Source: Cavia porcellus (lineage: Eukaryota > Chordata > Mammalia > Rodentia > Caviidae). Taken from it: a stretch of 64,000 nt of DNA. Positions 21,824 to 31,357 of the stretch are shown here, piece by piece. Each line of letters starts with the position of its first letter. Within the stretch, counting starts at the first letter, position 1. The notes below the pieces were generated by a model. It was not told where the DNA came from. It did not search any database and saw only the letters and a program-made list of their open reading frames with translations. Position numbers and translations under genes: made by a program. The stretch is from NCBI RefSeq assembly GCF_034190915.1, contig NW_026947486.1, positions 102,715,123 through 102,779,122 on the forward strand, written 5' to 3'.

Positions 21824-22508
21824 CGCTCTTAAGGTTTCTTGGGAAGGGCTGGAGGTTTGGTCTTTCCTATATTTATGTGTTTCAGGTGTTTCAAGTGTTA
21901 TTCTAAAGCTTCCTCAGGGTCTGTTGGAAATCCTCTTCTATGCCCTCAGCTCCTGGGACTCTGGTACCCAGTTCCCCCAGGCCGCGCACCTTTGGAACGG
22001 GTGGTGCTTGCCTGCTTGCTTAGAACTCCACAGTCCTCCAAGCACAGCCAGGAACCAGGAGGCGGATGCAGGCGCCCCAGACCCACCTAGCTGTTCCAGT
22101 GCACCCAGAAGGTGCGAGGGTCCCAAACAAGCTAGACTCCAGGGAAAGTTGGAGCCCACCTGCTTGCTTAGAACTCCACAGCTCTCCAAGCACAGCCAGA
22201 ACAGGGAGGTGGATGCAGGCACCCTAGACCCACCTAACTGTTCCAGTGCACCTGGAAGGTGCAAGGGTCCCAAACAAGCCAGGCTCGGGGGAAAATGCAT
22301 GGGGCACTTACCCCAGGACATGGAGCCTCTGGAACTGTTGGCGCTCGCCTGCTTGCTTAGATCTCCACAGTCCTCCAAGCACACAGGGAGGCAGATACAG
22401 GTGCCCCAGACCCATCTAGCTGTTCCAGTACACCTGGAAGGTGCGATGGTCCCAAACAAGCTGGGCTCCGGGGAAAGTGGGTGCCCGCCTGCTTGGTTAG
22501 AACTCCAC
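21824..22508 (-). promoter_or_regulatory. L1 5' UTR with tandem promoter-type monomers
   Basis: Three and a fraction head-to-tail units begin (plus-strand coordinates) at 22011, 22159, 22349 and 22489 with 'cctgcttgcttagaactcca', giving periods of 148, 190 and 140 bp. The 190-bp unit, and the partial unit left of 22011, carry an extra about 42-bp segment ending 'ctggaactgttggcgctcg'. The outermost unit is cut short at 22508, as in mouse L1 arrays. The layout parallels mouse L1 monomers, which act as RNA polymerase II promoters; promoter activity here is inferred only from that parallel. Open frames of 238 and 214 codons across it are repeat artefacts. Confidence 0.8.
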
Positions 22509-22855
22509 TTTTTTTGGAGTTCTTTATATATTCTAGATAGTAGTCCTTTGTCTGAGGGACAGCTAACTTTACTTTTTCCCAACTCTACGTTGTCTTTTTA
22601 CTCTGTTAGTGATTTCTTTCTCAGTGCAAAAGCGTTTTAATAAGATCCCAGTTGCTGATTCTTTGTAATATTCCTACGTGATTGGGGTTTTGTTCATAAA
22701 GTCTTTTCCTACACCAATGTCTTCAAGAGCTCTACCTATTCTATCTTTCAGCAGATTTAATGTTTTTATTTTAATATTTAGATTTTTGATCTATTTCAGT
22801 TTTAGCTTAGTGCATGATGAGAGATATGAGTCTAATTTTACTCTTTGGCCCAGCG
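22509..22855 (-). mobile_element. Older L1, continuation of 13995-14684
   Basis: Resumes immediately after the younger L1: 'ggagttctttatatattcta' and 'gtcctttgtctgaggg' are standard antisense L1. It ends where plus-strand L1 text starts. Confidence 0.8.
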
Positions 22856-23085
22856 GTTTCCCTTCTTGGTGTCTTCCCGATAGAATTAAAAGCATCATAC
22901 CATTGTGATACATGCACACGCATGTTTACAGCAGCACAGTTTGTAATAGCTAAATCTTGGAAACAGCCCAAATGTCCATCAACAAATAAATGGACAAAGA
23001 AGATTGGTTTTCTTGTACTGTGGAGTAATACTATGTCATAAATAAGAATAAACTTGAGACTTTTCTAGGTAAGTGGACATATCTT
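22856..23085 (+). mobile_element. L1 ORF2 C-terminal fragment, sense
   Basis: 'tcttcccgatagaattaaaa', 'acagcagcacagtttgtaat' and 'tggaaacagcccaaatgtcc' are the sense end of ORF2. It probably continues at 23704-23930 after an interposed block. Confidence 0.8.
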
Positions 23086-23104
23086 GATACTGATTTAGGG
23101 GAAT

Positions 23105-23703
23105 GAAACTCCCAACCTACTATATGCCCAGTCCAGGCTTGTGTTCTCTAAAATCTAAGAATGAATTTTAGGAACAACAGAAGTTAAGAGCAGAAATATT
23201 TACTGAGAGAAAGAAAGTTTCTGAAAGAGAGACAAAAGGGTCCCAAGTAGATTACCAAAGATACTGTATTTTCTTGAGATTTTTAGAGTAAAATCATGAG
23301 ATGATGCAGCTCTAAAGTTGGGGAAAACTGGGAACTAGAAAGGCAGATTAGCATGAGGTGGGACAGAGGTATGTTTAGCCAATAAGATTAACAGCTCAGG
23401 TAACATGATTAAATTAGAATAAATGGGGAAGTGAGTCATGTAGAAAGTGGGCATTCTTAGAAAGAGTGACTTCCCTAGGGATTGGTGTGTGGTGACCTTG
23501 GAGAGGGCACACACCTCTTGCTGTGGGCCATATTTTGGGACAGAAGGCAAAACAAATGCAACCATACCCTTAAGTATAATCCTTAGGGATTAAGTCTGGA
23601 TCACCTGGAGAAGCCAAGAGTCACCATTCCAATCCTTTCTTCCAGGTCCTAGCCCTGTCTGACTGCCTATAATATTTCTAACTAGCTCAGCTGCCTGTAA
23701 CAA
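23105..23703 (-). mobile_element. Candidate LTR-like block interrupting L1
   Basis: About 600 bp of non-L1 sequence separates two consecutive pieces of the same L1. On the minus strand it starts 'tgttacaggcagctgagct' and ends near 'gttgggagtttca', fitting TG...CA LTR ends. No convincing target duplication was found, and the family is not recognised. Confidence 0.35.
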
Positions 23704-23930
23704 TATCACACCTTTAAGTGAAGTAAATCAGATAAACACTTTCAAATATTGTATGGTTTCTCTGGAGTGAAAAATTGAAAGTGTAAATAAGGACCAAAAT
23801 ATATAACAGAAGGGAGGGGAATGGGGAAAAAGAAGAAGAATCAGGATATATCATGTACAGGAACAAATTCCCTATGATAAATGTGATCACTATGTCTATC
23901 TAAAATGTACCAATAAAATACATTATTTTG
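23704..23930 (+). mobile_element. L1 3' UTR, sense
   Basis: 'tcagataaacactttcaaat', a purine-rich stretch, and 'aatgtgatcactatgtctat' ending 'aatgtaccaataaaata'. The same 3' end recurs at 31730-31935 and 40640-40895. Confidence 0.8.
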
Positions 23931-23931
23931 T

Positions 23932-24058
23932 GGGGGAGAGGTTGAGACAGAAAAATTGTTGCAAGTTTAAGACCAGTCTGGTCTACAAAGTATGTTCAAG
24001 GCCAGCCCTAACTGCACAGGAAGACTCTGTCTCAAAAAGACAAAGAAAAATACATTAT
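23932..24058 (+). mobile_element. B1-type SINE, 5'-truncated
   Basis: Starts inside the core ('gagaggttgagacag') and ends 'ctctgtctcaaaaagacaaag'. Confidence 0.8.
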
Positions 24059-24067
24059 TTTTATATA

Positions 24068-24142
24068 AGGGGCTGAGATTTAACTCAGGAGCATAAACCT
24101 AGCAAGATCAAAGTTGTGAGTTCAATCCCTGGTACCAAAAAA
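24068..24142 (+). mobile_element. ID-type SINE with internal deletion
   Basis: 'ggggctgagatttaactcag' to 'cctggtacc'. The 'cctgcctgg' stretch before the anticodon region is shortened. Confidence 0.82.
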
Positions 24143-24415
24143 TAACAAATAAAAATATATAGAAAATTTAAAAAGAAATGAGGCGCTATATTTATATGTA
24201 ATCACTCCCCAAAATGATTATAGACTAAATGAACTACAAACATATATACTAATAAAATTTTAAAATTTTTTGAAGAATAGGTAGCTCTTATTTACGACAA
24301 CAAAAAATGAATCAAACAGCTGCTCAATTACTCAAAGAAGACTAATATGATCAATGGAATTTGAAAAATCAGAAGACTTCATAAATGGCATAAAAAATTG
24401 CTTATAGAAATAATA

Positions 24416-24490
24416 CCCTGCCTTGGAGCCAGCCAGTTATGGACTGAAATCTTTTCAAACTGTGAACTAAGTGAACTTTTCATCCTTAAA
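24416..24490 (+). mobile_element. MaLR LTR 3' fragment
   Basis: 'cagccagttatggactgaaa' then 'tgtgaactaagtgaactttt' matches the sense 3' end of MaLR LTRs that normally read 'gagccaaataaacctttc'. Only about 75 bp. Confidence 0.4.
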
Positions 24491-24804
24491 ACAACAAAAA
24501 GAAAGAATACCACAAAATGTTCTAATATGAGTTAAAATTAAACATACACGTAAATGAGCCACTCAGTACCACCAAATCGCCATGATCAAGAAAGAACCTG
24601 GGCACGACACATCATAGTTAAAATCCCAGAAATCCAACACAGGGACAAAATCTTAAAAGTTGCTATCAAAGAAAAGTAATGAATCTAGGTAAACCTATTA
24701 GAATTACAGCAGACTTTTCAACACAAATTCTAAAGACCAGGAGAGCTCACAGTAAAGTGCTTCAATCCCTAAAAGAAAACAACTTCTTTCAAAATTGATG
24801 GAGA

Positions 24805-25027
24805 TTGAACACAACTGTTTGCAGTCTCACTGTTTGAATGTCCACTTTGTATGCTTTGGTACTGTGACTTGAGCAACTATCTCTAAAATGATAATGTGTA
24901 ACCTATTAACTGGTGATTTCTTACTGTTTTTTTTTTTTTTTTTTTGTAGTTCTGTATCACTTGTACCCTTACACTGCTTTGTTTTGTTTTGTTTTTTCTC
25001 TTTTTCCTTTTAAATAAAATTTTTTAA
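24805..25027 (+). mobile_element. Very short L1 3'-UTR insertion
   Basis: Flanked by 'aaaattgatggaga' at 24791-24804 and 25028-25041. The 223-bp insert is only the end of the 14685-type 3' UTR in sense: 'actgtttgcagtctcactg', 'aacctattaactggtgat', and a final 'ttttaaataaaattttttaa' with poly-A. Confidence 0.92.
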
Positions 25028-26748
25028 AAAATTGATGGAGAAGAAGTTCATGACCACTAAACTAGCATTACAAAAGTTCTCAAAGATAACCTAGAAAGAA
25101 ACAATGAAGCCAAAAATTCCAATGGAAAAGACAATGACAAAAATTCCAATGGAAAGAATGTGCCAGGCAGGTTAAGCCTTTAAGCAGAAAGGAAAAAAAA
25201 AAGGAAATCAATTATGGGAAAATACGCAATGACAAGAATGTCAGTACATTTCAGTAATACCTTTTAATGTGAATGGTCTCAATTGCCCAATCAAAAAACA
25301 GAGATTGGCAGAGTGAATCAATAAACATAAACCCGAAATACACTGTATACAAAAAATAAATTTAATCCAAAAAGAAATTCAGACTTGCAATGGCAGCCTG
25401 AAAGCAAGCAGGACTAGCTATCCTATTTTCAGACAAAGTAGACTTCAAGGCAAAACCGATCAGAAGAGGCAATGAAAGTCACTATATATTGGTGAGGGAG
25501 ACAATTCAACAGGAAGACGTCGTAACAATTTTAAATTTGCAGCACTAGATACCAGTGCTTCACATAACAAACAGTATTGGACATAAAATATCAGATAAAC
25601 ACCAACACAATTATAATGGGGACCTCAATAACCCTCTGTCACAAATAGATCAACTACACAAAAAATCAATAAAGAAATATCAGAGTTGAACCAAACCTTC
25701 AAACAAATGGACTTAATAAATATCTTTAAAGTGTTCCACCCAGCAAAGACAGAATACACTCTTCTCAGCAGCTAAGTAAATAAAAAAACTGAAATTATCC
25801 TCTTCGTATTATCATAGGCACTGAAACTAGAAATCAATGGCAAAAGAAACGTCAGAAATTATGCAAACACATGGAAATTAAACAATATCCTCTTGAATAA
25901 TCAATAGGTCACAGAAGAAATACAGTAATTCCTAGAATCAAACAATAATGCCAGTTCAATACATGGGAATTTTTGGAACACAATGAATACAATCATAAAA
26001 GAGAAGTTCATAGCTCTGAATGCCCCCATGAGAAAAACACAGCCCAAATAAATAACCTAATCATGCATGACAAGACCCTAGAAAAACAAGAATGATTCAA
26101 ACATAAAGCTTGAGGAAATTATAAAGCAAGGAGAAAATTATAAAGATCAGGGCAGAAATTCTTGAAATTGAAACTAAAAAAATTACAAAGAACCAGTGAA
26201 TCAAATAGCTGCTTCTTTGGAAGGATAAACAAAGGGAACAATCCTTAACCAATCTTACCACAAAAAAGAAAGAAAAGACCTAAATTAATATACTTAGAAA
26301 TGAAAAAGGCAAAATCACAATGTACAGCACTGATATCCGGAAAATTATTAGTAACCACTTTGAGAACTTGTACTCTAATAAATAGGAGAATTCAGAAAAA
26401 TTGGATAGATTCCTAGGTACATATGAATTACTAAAGGCGAACCATGAAGATATAAAAATCTTGAATAATTCAGTAACAGGCAATAATTCAGTAATAGGCA
26501 ATTTGCTTCACAAATTCAAGTAGTTAAAAAAAACCCTGCCAACTAAGAAAACCGTGGGACTTTGTGGGCTCACTTCTAAATCTGAAAAGAACATCAGGGA
26601 AGACCTTATGCCAATGCTCTTCAATCTCCTTAATGCAATTGAAAGGGAAGTCATTCCCAAAGTCATTCTTCCAAGATAGTACTACCCTGAGTCCAAAACC
26701 AGAAAAGGACCCAAAAAAGAAAAGAGAACTATAGGCCAATTTTTTTTA

Positions 26749-27075
26749 AAAGTCAGACTGCCATGTGTAGCACCACATTTGGATGTATCTGGAGCCTTGG
26801 AAGCTTGATTACCCTATGTTCTCCTACAAATGGACCTTGAGAGCTTGTTTGGAGGTTCTAGCAGGCGAGTGCAGCTACTGGTATACCCTTGACCAAGGAA
26901 CAGTCCTCCTGTATCAGGGGTGGTCGTCGTCTTCGACCTAGCATGCAGCTTTGGGAGGGACACACATGGAACGTTGAGGGAGGAAGGGGACACCTGCCTA
27001 GTCAGCCAGATCAGCCGAATCAACCCTGGAGATCAATGGGGTGACAGATGTTGCAGCCAAATCGCCCTCACATCC
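26749..27075 (-). pseudogene. RN7SK: 7SK small nuclear RNA retropseudogene (RN7SK copy)
   Basis: On the minus strand the copy starts 'ggatgtgagggcgatttgg' at 27075 and runs the full RNA to '..tgccacatggcagtctgac' at about 26749. The length is about 327 nt against about 330 for functional 7SK. 7SK scaffolds HEXIM1/2 and LARP7 and holds P-TEFb inactive. The first GAUC of the HEXIM-binding hairpin reads GATT here; the second GATC is kept ('ccattgatctcc'). A target duplication 'tataggccaat' (26730-26740 and 27076-27086) and a T run (antisense A tail) at 26740-26747 show L1-mediated insertion into L1 ORF2. 7SK relies on an upstream Pol III promoter that a retrocopy lacks, so expression is unlikely. 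Confidence 0.93.
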
Positions 27076-27490
27076 TATAGGCCAATATTTTTTTTTAAGA
27101 TAGTCACAAATACCTTCAACAAGGTACTGGCAAACATATTACAAAAAAATCATCAAAAAAACATGCAGTATTACTAAGTAGGGTTCATCGCAGTGAGGAA
27201 AGGCTGGCTCAACATATCCAATTCAATCAATGTTATACATCAGATAAAGAGATGCAAATATAAAAGTCACATGACAATCTCAGTTGACATAGAAAAAGGC
27301 TTTGAGAAGATCCCAAATCCACTCATGATAACCCCAAGGAATACAGATATAGAAGGACCGTATCTCAAACCAATAAAAACCATTTATGACAAACCAATGG
27401 CCAAAATTATATTAAATGGAAAGAAGCTGAAGTCTTTCCCTCTATAACCAGAAACAATAAGATATTCACAAAAAAGGAGAAGATATTCAC

Positions 27491-27577
27491 TTTTTTTTTT
27501 TTTTTTTTTGTACCAGGGATCAAACTCACAACCTCATGCTTGCCAGGCAGGCACTTATGCTGCTGAGCTAAATCCCC
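27491..27577 (-). mobile_element. ID-type SINE, antisense
   Basis: Poly-T then 'gtaccagggatcaaactcac' to 'gagctaaatcccc'. Near-duplicated flanks: 'agatattcac' at 27481-27490 and 'agatatattcac' at 27578-27589. Confidence 0.9.
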
Positions 27578-27664
27578 AGATATATTCACTATTAATATCA
27601 CTACAGTTTAATATACTTCTTGAAACATTAGCCAGAGAAATCAGGCAACAGAAACAAATAAAGA

Positions 27665-27668
<4 letters not shown>

Positions 27669-27709
<41 letters not shown>
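27669..27709. repeat. (TA)n microsatellite
   Basis: About 20 uninterrupted TA units within L1 ORF2, just upstream of the F-A-D-D codons. Confidence 0.97.
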
Positions 27710-27711
<2 letters not shown>

Positions 27712-28312
27712 AAAGAATAAGTCATATTATTATTTGCAGATGACTTGATCTGTACATAGATTACCAAAAAAATCCACTTAAAGACTCTTAGAATTAATAA
27801 CCAAATTCAGTAGCACAGACAGATACAAAGTCAACACAAAAAAATATACAATGTTTCTGAACAACAAAAATAAACTCACCAAGAAAGAAATTAGGAAAAC
27901 GGTAGTTTTCCTAACACTTTCAAGAAAAGTTAAATACCCATAATTAACCTAACCAAAAAAGTGAAATACCTGTACAATGAAAACTACAGTACTCTGAAAA
28001 AGGAGGTTGAAGAGAACATCAGGAAATGAAAAGATACCATAGCCCCTGTTTCTGGATAGGCTTAACCAATATAGTCAAAATGGCTATACTTCTAAAACTG
28101 ACTTACAGATTTAATGCAACCCAAATGAAAATACTAAGAGCATTTCTTACAGAACTACAGAAAACAATCTGAGAGGAGACCCAGAATAGGATATCAATCC
28201 GGGACAGGAAGAGCATGTCAGGAGGAATCACAATTCAAGACTTCAGGTTTTAATCACTGTAGCTACAAAACAACAGTGATAAGAGCAGCCAAAATAAAAC
28301 AGACATGTGAGT

Positions 28313-28440
28313 TTGGCATGGTGGTGCTTGCCTGTAATCCTAGCACTTGGGAAACTGAGGCAGGTGGATCCCTCTCAGTTCAAGGCCAGCCTGAACTGCA
28401 TGATAAGACCCTTCAAAAACAAAAGCAAAATGAAACATAA
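28313..28440 (+). mobile_element. B1-type SINE
   Basis: 'gtttggcatggtggtgcttg' to 'gatgataagacccttc'-like end and an A-rich tail. It supplied the A-rich DNA into which the DET1 copy integrated. Confidence 0.88.
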
Positions 28441-29806
28441 CATAATATAACATTCAAAGCATGTCAGGGACAGGGCCGGGGGGAGTGTGCATAGAGTAGT
28501 CTGGGGTGTCCCTCGCCCCAGACCCCTTGAGCCAAGCCTGACAGAAATGTGATAATGGATCATCTTTCACCATCCAACCTCAAAGAACCCAACACCAGAA
28601 TGTCATTCACTGCTTGGAACGCTGGTGAATCAGTTCAGGCAAGGCAGGTACCCACTGGCACCAGGTCCCAGTGTTTCACCAGAATGTCTCCCCCAACTTC
28701 ACAATTGTCAACGTTGAAAAGCCACCTGATGGACACTACTTTATTGCTTTCTCTTCTGATGAGACTTCCTTTGAAATCTCCGAGTACCAGGGTTGCCAGG
28801 CAGCAGAAGACTTACTGCAGGGATATGAGGGAGGAGATCCTGTCCAATGGCAGTGACCAGCCGGCAGTCAACATCCGGGGTCGGCTCTCTGAGTGCTTTT
28901 TTGTCTTGCTGCACATTACCAACGATGTAGCCAATGGCAAGCACGGGAACCGGGAGTGTAGCCTCTTCACTGATGACTGCCGGAGTGTCACTGTGAGCTC
29001 TGCAGCCTACCTCCCGGAGGAACCCCACCCTCCTTTTGATGAAGTTTATTGGAACAGTGAGTCAGTGATCCCAAACCCACGGTCCCCACTAAAGGACTAT
29101 TCCCTGCACATCATTGACCTTCACACTGGCTGCTTTTGTGATACACACACATTTAAGTGTGATAAAGTGGTCCTGTCACACAATCAAGGGCTGCTCTTGT
29201 ATGAAAACATACTGGCCACCTTGTCTGTGCAGCAGCAGACCACCCATGTCTTTCAGTTGACCCCCGAAGGCACTTTCATGGATTGTGGACCATAGGCCGC
29301 CTCTGCTATGCGAATGACCTGCTCACTGTGTCAGCTGTCTTCCCTGAGGACAGCGGAACAGTAAGACAGGCGTGGCCAACCCCTTCAGGGATTCGTTTAA
29401 CTCCTTGAAACATCACCTGCTGGTTTATCTGTGGGGCTCGGCAGAGCAGGATGGCAGTGCAATGGCCAAGAGACGTTTCTTTCAAGACTTTGACCACTTG
29501 TGGCAGCTACGCATGCGGAAAATTCAGCTTCTGGACAACAACCATCTGTTTATCAAGTACACCAGTGAGGACATGGTGACCCTAAAGGTCACAGATCCAT
29601 CTCAGGCGTCTTTCTTTGTTGTGTACAATATGGTGACAACTGAGGTGACTGCTGCGTTTGAGAATACAACAGATGGACTTTTGGAGCTCTTTGAGAACTT
29701 CTGTGATTTGTTCCACAACACTACTCTGCACAATAAAGTCTCGTTTCCCTGCTCAGCCTCTAGCAACAATTTTGCAAGGCAGATCCAGTGTCCTTTCCAT
29801 TAGGTT

Positions 29807-29889
29807 TTTAAAGTTTTCATTGTCTTAGACAAGAGAGTACTGGGTGTGCACAGAGATTCGTACATCTGAGTGCTTTCTTCTGATACAGT
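29807..29889 (+). other. Foreign 91-bp insertion in the DET1 pseudogene
   Basis: The reading passes from Gln-Ile-Gln to unrelated text, then resumes at 'aggttcaaagatatgattat' (DET1 Arg-Phe-Lys-Asp-x-Ile-Ile). An 8-bp direct repeat 'attaggtt' (29799-29806 and 29890-29897) bounds it. There is no SINE head and no poly-A. Confidence 0.6.
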
Positions 29890-30398
29890 ATTAGGTTCAA
29901 AGATATGATTATAAATGCCACATATGGAGGGGACACAGAGGCAGGAGGCCAGCTGCTGGGTCAGCTCCCCATCAGTGCCCAGTCTTCCAGTGGCAGCCCC
30001 TACCTGGACTTGTCCCTCTTCAGCTATGATGACAAATGGGTGTCATTCAGGTAGCAACCCAAGACCTGTGGAGCCCACCCTATCAGGTTCTACCCTCAGG
30101 ACTCTGGGCTACTCAAGTTAGAGATCCAAGCTGGCATACCAGGCCGCCCCATCAACCGCACGGTGTGATGCCTTGTCACCATCACCTTTCACTCTTTTGA
30201 GCCTTTTGCCATTTCTGTGCAGAGTATTCATGCGGACATGGTATTGCTGTGAAGATAAAGCATTATAACTTTGCTCCCTTCATCTCAGTCCCTCAGTATT
30301 ATGGTTTACAGCCAGAAGAGGTATATCCCATTTACACACAAAAGTTGTGTGTGTCTTCCCCTCTTAGCCAATAAGCAGGGCTATCTTTACAAGAAAAA

Positions 30399-30404
30399 AT
30401 TAAA
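30399..30404 (+). promoter_or_regulatory. ATTAAA polyadenylation signal copied from DET1 mRNA
   Basis: Lies about 30 bp before the right-hand target duplication, where the mRNA 3' end is expected. Confidence 0.6.
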
Positions 30405-30450
30405 CCTTTGGCATTTTCTTACTTAAATATAAAAACAGATAATATAACAT

Positions 30451-30513
30451 AACAGGGGCTGGGGATATAGTTCAATGGCATAAGTGCCTGCCTGGCAAGT
30501 ACAAGGTCCTGAG

Positions 30514-30563
<50 letters not shown>
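30451..30563 (+). mobile_element. ID-type SINE with (TA)n tail
   Basis: 'ggggctggggatatagttca' to 'ggtcctgagtt'. From 30515 the rest of the B box and the tail are replaced by about 24 TA units. Confidence 0.9.
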
Positions 30564-30565
<2 letters not shown>

Positions 30566-31096
30566 TAGCACAACATGAACCAACATAACAAAAAAACCAA
30601 ACACGTGAATGGAATAGAACAGAATAGAGGACGCAGAAACAATTCCAAGCACATTCAACTACTTGATCTTTGACAAAGCAGCCAAAAATTTACACTGGAT
30701 GAAAGACAGCCTCTTTAACAAATGGTACTGGGGAAACTGGCTAGGCGCATGCAGAAGACCAAATCTAGAATCCTTCTTTCACTATGTAATAAGCTAAAAT
30801 TAAAATCGATCAAAGATCTAAACATTAAAAAAGAAATAATCTGCTGGAAGATGAAATAGGTAAAACTCTTGAAGAAGTAGGCATAGGCAAGGGCATTCTG
30901 AAACAAACGCCAACTGTACAGTCAATAATGTCAGGAATCAACAAGAAAATCAACAAGTAAATCATTAAATTTAAAAGGTTTTGCACAGAAAGGAAAGACT
31001 TAAAGTGAAGAGACAACCTACAGGATGGGAAAAATTTTCACCAGCTATTCCTCAGACAGAAGACTAACATCTAAAATATACTAAGAACTCAAAAAA

Positions 31097-31193
31097 GGGG
31101 GCTGGGGATTTAGCTCAGCGGCATAAGCACCTGCCTTGCGAGCGCAGGGTCATGAGTTCAATCTCCAGTACCAAAAAAAAAAAAAAAAAAAAA
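31097..31193 (+). mobile_element. ID-type SINE
   Basis: Flanks 'aagaactcaaaaa' (31083-31095) and 'aagaacgcaaaaa' (31194-31206) differ at one base. Clean A tail. Confidence 0.95.
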
Positions 31194-31255
31194 AAGAACG
31201 CAAAAAGAAATTAGACCTGCCAAGACAAAAGACCCAATCAAAAACTGGGCAATTG

Positions 31256-31357
31256 GGCTCGGGATTTAGCTCAGTTGTGTAAGCGCCTCCTGGCAAGCAT
31301 GAGCTCATGAGTTCGATCCCCGGTACCAACAAGCAAACAAACAAACAAACAAAAAAC
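31256..31357 (+). mobile_element. ID-type SINE
   Basis: Perfect 12-bp duplication 'actgggcaattg' at 31244-31255 and 31358-31369. Tail is (CAAA)n. The head has 'gttgtgtaagcgcctcc', a divergent anticodon-arm region. Confidence 0.95.

Larger units (their letters stand above)
14685..22508 (-). mobile_element. Full-length L1 retrotransposon (about 7.8 kb with two nested insertions)
   Basis: On the minus strand: a 5' UTR of tandem monomers (22508-21824), an ORF1 remnant (21823-20842), an ORF2 remnant (20801-16104), a long 3' UTR (16103-about 14696) and a poly-A tail (poly-T at 14685-14695 on the plus strand). The target-site duplication 'tttttttggagttct' lies at 14670-14684 and 22509-22523, inside an older antisense L1. 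The element would be about 6.9 kb without the truncated L1 at 18088-18856 and the ID SINE at 19112-19219. ORF1 and ORF2 are both broken, so it is not autonomous now. Structural completeness and a perfect target duplication make it one of the younger LINEs in the window. Confidence 0.9.
28454..30438 (+). pseudogene. DET1: DET1 processed pseudogene
   Basis: A spliced, intronless copy of the mRNA for DET1, the DDB1/COP1-associated adaptor of CRL4 ubiquitin ligases. Recognised blocks in DET1 order include '[15 protein letters not shown]' (28683 on), '[16 protein letters not shown]', '[12 protein letters not shown]', '[14 protein letters not shown]', '[16 protein letters not shown]', '[11 protein letters not shown]' and '[16 protein letters not shown]'. 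The initiator ATG is at 28555 and the end of the coding region is near 30253. Damage: a frameshift near the start, an 8-codon in-frame loss after 'EKPP' (28728), a 1-bp gain near 28830, a 1-bp loss near 29288, a further shift near 29355, a 91-bp insertion at 29799-29889, several stops, and about 30 bp lost before the stop. About 100 bp of GC-rich 5' UTR and about 180 bp of 3' UTR with ATTAAA (30399-30404) are included. Flanking 12-bp repeats 'ataatataacat' (28442-28453, 30439-30450) fit a target duplication. The A tail is decayed. Confidence 0.95.

Noticed and set aside
22011..22508. CRISPR-like array of spaced repeats
   Set aside because: The whole unit is conserved, spacers included, and it sits directly upstream of L1 ORF1 in a rodent genome.
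21924..22640. Overlapping 238- and 214-codon frames on opposite strands
   Set aside because: Both lie in the GC-rich L1 5' UTR monomer array; the repeated peptide blocks mirror the DNA repeats.
13995..23930. Twin-priming inversion at the minus/plus L1 switch near 22855
   Set aside because: The plus-strand part has its own, different 3' UTR, so two separate L1 insertions explain it better.
28549..29295. 248-codon open reading frame, longest in the window
   Set aside because: It is a mixture of out-of-frame and in-frame DET1 pseudogene sequence; frameshifts on both sides and retroposition hallmarks show it is not a gene.
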